Shown piece by piece: positions 62,873-64,000 of a stretch of DNA of 64,000 nt. Under the pieces are notes generated by a model that ran no database searches, was not told where the DNA came from, and worked only from the letters and a program-made list of their open reading frames with translations. The position numbers and the translations under genes were made by a program. Every line of letters starts with the position of its first letter. The first letter of the stretch is position 1. This DNA is from Sulfitobacter sp. D7 (GTDB taxonomy: Bacteria > Pseudomonadota > Alphaproteobacteria > Rhodobacterales > Rhodobacteraceae), in assembly GCF_003611275.1 (NCBI RefSeq), contig NZ_CP020697.1, forward strand, positions 1-64,000, read 5' to 3'.

Positions 62873-63553
62873 TCAGTTCTCCAGGGTCTCGGCGTCGACG
62901 CGGTAGGAGGTCACCACGAAGCCCAAGGGGTTGGCCCAGACGTCCTGAAGGCGCTGGCGGGTTTCGGGTTGGAAGTCGTAGCCGACGGTGGCGACGTAAG
63001 ACCGGGTCACGGTGCGGGTGTCGCGGGGGCGCCGCAGCGTGCGGGTGAAGCGGACCTGGGCCACCCCGCGCTCGATCTGGTTCACGGACTTGATCACCAC
63101 CTCGATCTTGGCGTCGCGGCCATAGACGGTGATCGGGTAATCCTCGTTGGTCGAGGACCAGAGATCGCGCAGCGTGCGGGCGGCATCACCATCCGAGCGG
63201 TCGAGCACCGAGTTGATGCGTTGCTCGCCGTCGGTCAGGTCGTAGGTTTCACGGTCGTCAACATAGGCCACGAGATTGGCCTGGATGATGGCGTCGCTTT
63301 CCGACAGCGTCAGTGCCTGGACGGCAGCGACCCGGTCCATCTGGCCGGTTTCCTTGTCGACCACGACGACGAAGGTCTCGGTCGATTTGAGGGGAAAGAG
63401 GCTCGCGCCCGCGACCATGCCGGCGACGCCGACCAGTACGCCGGCCGCCGCAACGAACCAGGCGAAACGCTCACGCCGTCTTGGCCCGTAGATGAAATCC
63501 ACCTCGAAAGCGTCGCGGTCACTAGCTGCGGAACTGGTCACAAGCTTCTTCAA
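62873..63553 (-). CDS. virB8: Type IV secretion protein VirB8 (TrbF-like)
   Basis: Inner-membrane protein of 226 residues. A short cytoplasmic tail is followed by one membrane helix (about 31-53, FAWFVAAAGVLVGVAGMVAG). The periplasmic NTF2-like VirB8 domain contains YVDDRETYDLTDGEQRINSV and VAQVRFTRTLRR. It nucleates channel assembly. The start is uncertain: TTG 63553 as given, or the GTG at 63541 preceded by GAAGAAG. It lies five bases before virB9. Confidence 0.9.
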   Translation of the reverse strand: MKKLVTSSAASDRDAFEVDFIYGPRRRERFAWFVAAAGVLVGVAGMVAGASLFPLKSTETFVVVVDKETGQMDRVAAVQALTLSESDAIIQANLVAYVDDRETYDLTDGEQRINSVLDRSDGDAARTLRDLWSSTNEDYPITVYGRDAKIEVVIKSVNQIERGVAQVRFTRTLRRPRDTRTVTRSYVATVGYDFQPETRQRLQDVWANPLGFVVTSYRVDAETLEN

Positions 63554-63570
63554 AGTCGTCGTCTTTCAAA

Positions 63571-64000
63571 TCAGGGTTTGCGGAAGGCCTTGGCGGCGGA
63601 GAGAAGCGCGCCGGGGCTCTGGCGGATCATCTCGCCGGTTTTCACGACGCCGGTATTGGCCATATGGTTCAGCTCGTGCGGAGATTTTCCGGTGACGAGG
63701 CGCGCGGCCGTGCCGGTGCCATACTGGCGCGTGTTCACGAACCCCTGGCGCGCAAGGCCTGTGAGGCCCACGGCATTGGACGCAATGCCGACAACGCCGG
63801 TGAGGTTGGAGGCGATGTAGGGGACCGAGGCCATGATCCCGGCGCTGAGGATCAGGATCACGAGGAAGGGCAGGATGAGGCTGACGGTCTCGACGTCACC
63901 TGGATCGGCGGAGGCGTCTCCGATCGCCTCGGCGATGGCAACGATGATGCCCGCGGCCCCTGCGGCGGCGACTGGCATCAGCGCGTAACCGATGGTGGCG
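63571..64000 (-). CDS. virB6: Type IV secretion protein VirB6 (TrbL-like), 3' part only
   Basis: C-terminal 142 or so residues of a polytopic inner-membrane channel protein; the start lies beyond the window. Membrane helices are visible (AAAGAAGIIVAIAEAIG, LILPFLVILILSAGIMASVP), followed by ASNLTGVVGIASNAVGL and a cytoplasmic tail. Position just upstream of virB8 in the operon supports VirB6. The rest of the virB operon (virB1-virB5) is expected outside the window. Confidence 0.85.
   Translation of the reverse strand, partial: ATIGYALMPVAAAGAAGIIVAIAEAIGDASADPGDVETVSLILPFLVILILSAGIMASVPYIASNLTGVVGIASNAVGLTGLARQGFVNTRQYGTGTAARLVTGKSPHELNHMANTGVVKTGEMIRQSPGALLSAAKAFRKP

Noticed and set aside
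1..64000. CRISPR arrays, tRNA or rRNA genes, prophage
   Set aside because: No regularly spaced repeats, no cloverleaf-like or rRNA sequences and no phage structural genes were seen.

Overview
The window looks like part of a large conjugative plasmid from an alphaproteobacterium, most probably of the Rhodobacterales (Roseobacter group). It has a repABC replication module, a VirD2/VirD4/VirB transfer system with a T-DNA-border-like nick site, and an integrase-DUF1403-ScpB cassette that I associate with that order. No chromosomal housekeeping genes, tRNAs or rRNAs are visible. Both ends are cut: the last gene (virB6-like) runs out of the window.

Layout. (1) 1-4.5 kb: repA, repB, repC, then a parDE toxin-antitoxin pair under a perfect palindrome. 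(2) 4.5-8.8 kb: a tyrosine recombinase with a core-site-like inverted repeat in front of it, DUF1403 and ScpB-like genes, the remnant of a second scpB, and an HTH/PIN toxin-antitoxin pair. (3) 8.8-12.7 kb: an IS66-family element that cuts a gene, a guanidinium exporter (gdx/sugE), and remnants of an ArdA-type antirestriction gene and of a polymorphic-toxin nuclease domain. (4) 12.7-21.7 kb: a catabolic island with a class III aminotransferase, an AraC regulator, hydantoinase A/B genes and the start of a branched-chain-type ABC transporter (livG, livF, truncated livH). (5) 21.7-24.2 kb: an AbiE toxin-antitoxin pair and a pRiA4b ORF-3-like gene. (6) 24.2-40.3 kb: a 16-kb block bracketed by a 199-bp direct repeat (first 106 bp identical). 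It is one six-gene operon: the three genes of a Shango-type defence system (TerB protein, DUF2791 ATPase, Lhr-like helicase), then an AddB-like nuclease, an AddA/UvrD-like helicase-nuclease and a third large SF2 helicase. (7) 40.9-47.0 kb: DUF736, oriT, a mobC-like gene, relaxase and virD4. (8) 47.1-59.6 kb: a second defence block placed between virD4 and the virB genes. It holds SIR2-HerA-KTSC, a WYL regulator divergent from sbcD/sbcC, an IS256-family element sitting exactly in the SbcC zinc hook, two small zinc-motif proteins and a TIR-domain protein. (9) 59.7-64.0 kb, minus strand: virB11, virB10, virB9, virB8 and part of virB6.

Together the genes describe a self-transmissible plasmid backbone (replication, partition, transfer, addiction) with defence cargo loaded into two gaps of the transfer region and a decaying catabolic island. 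The most interesting unit is the six-gene operon in region 6: its first half matches a known system, and the tight coupling to an AddAB-like pair plus an extra helicase/nuclease-like protein suggests an extended, possibly undescribed, variant. All assignments come from reading the sequence; no database search was run.
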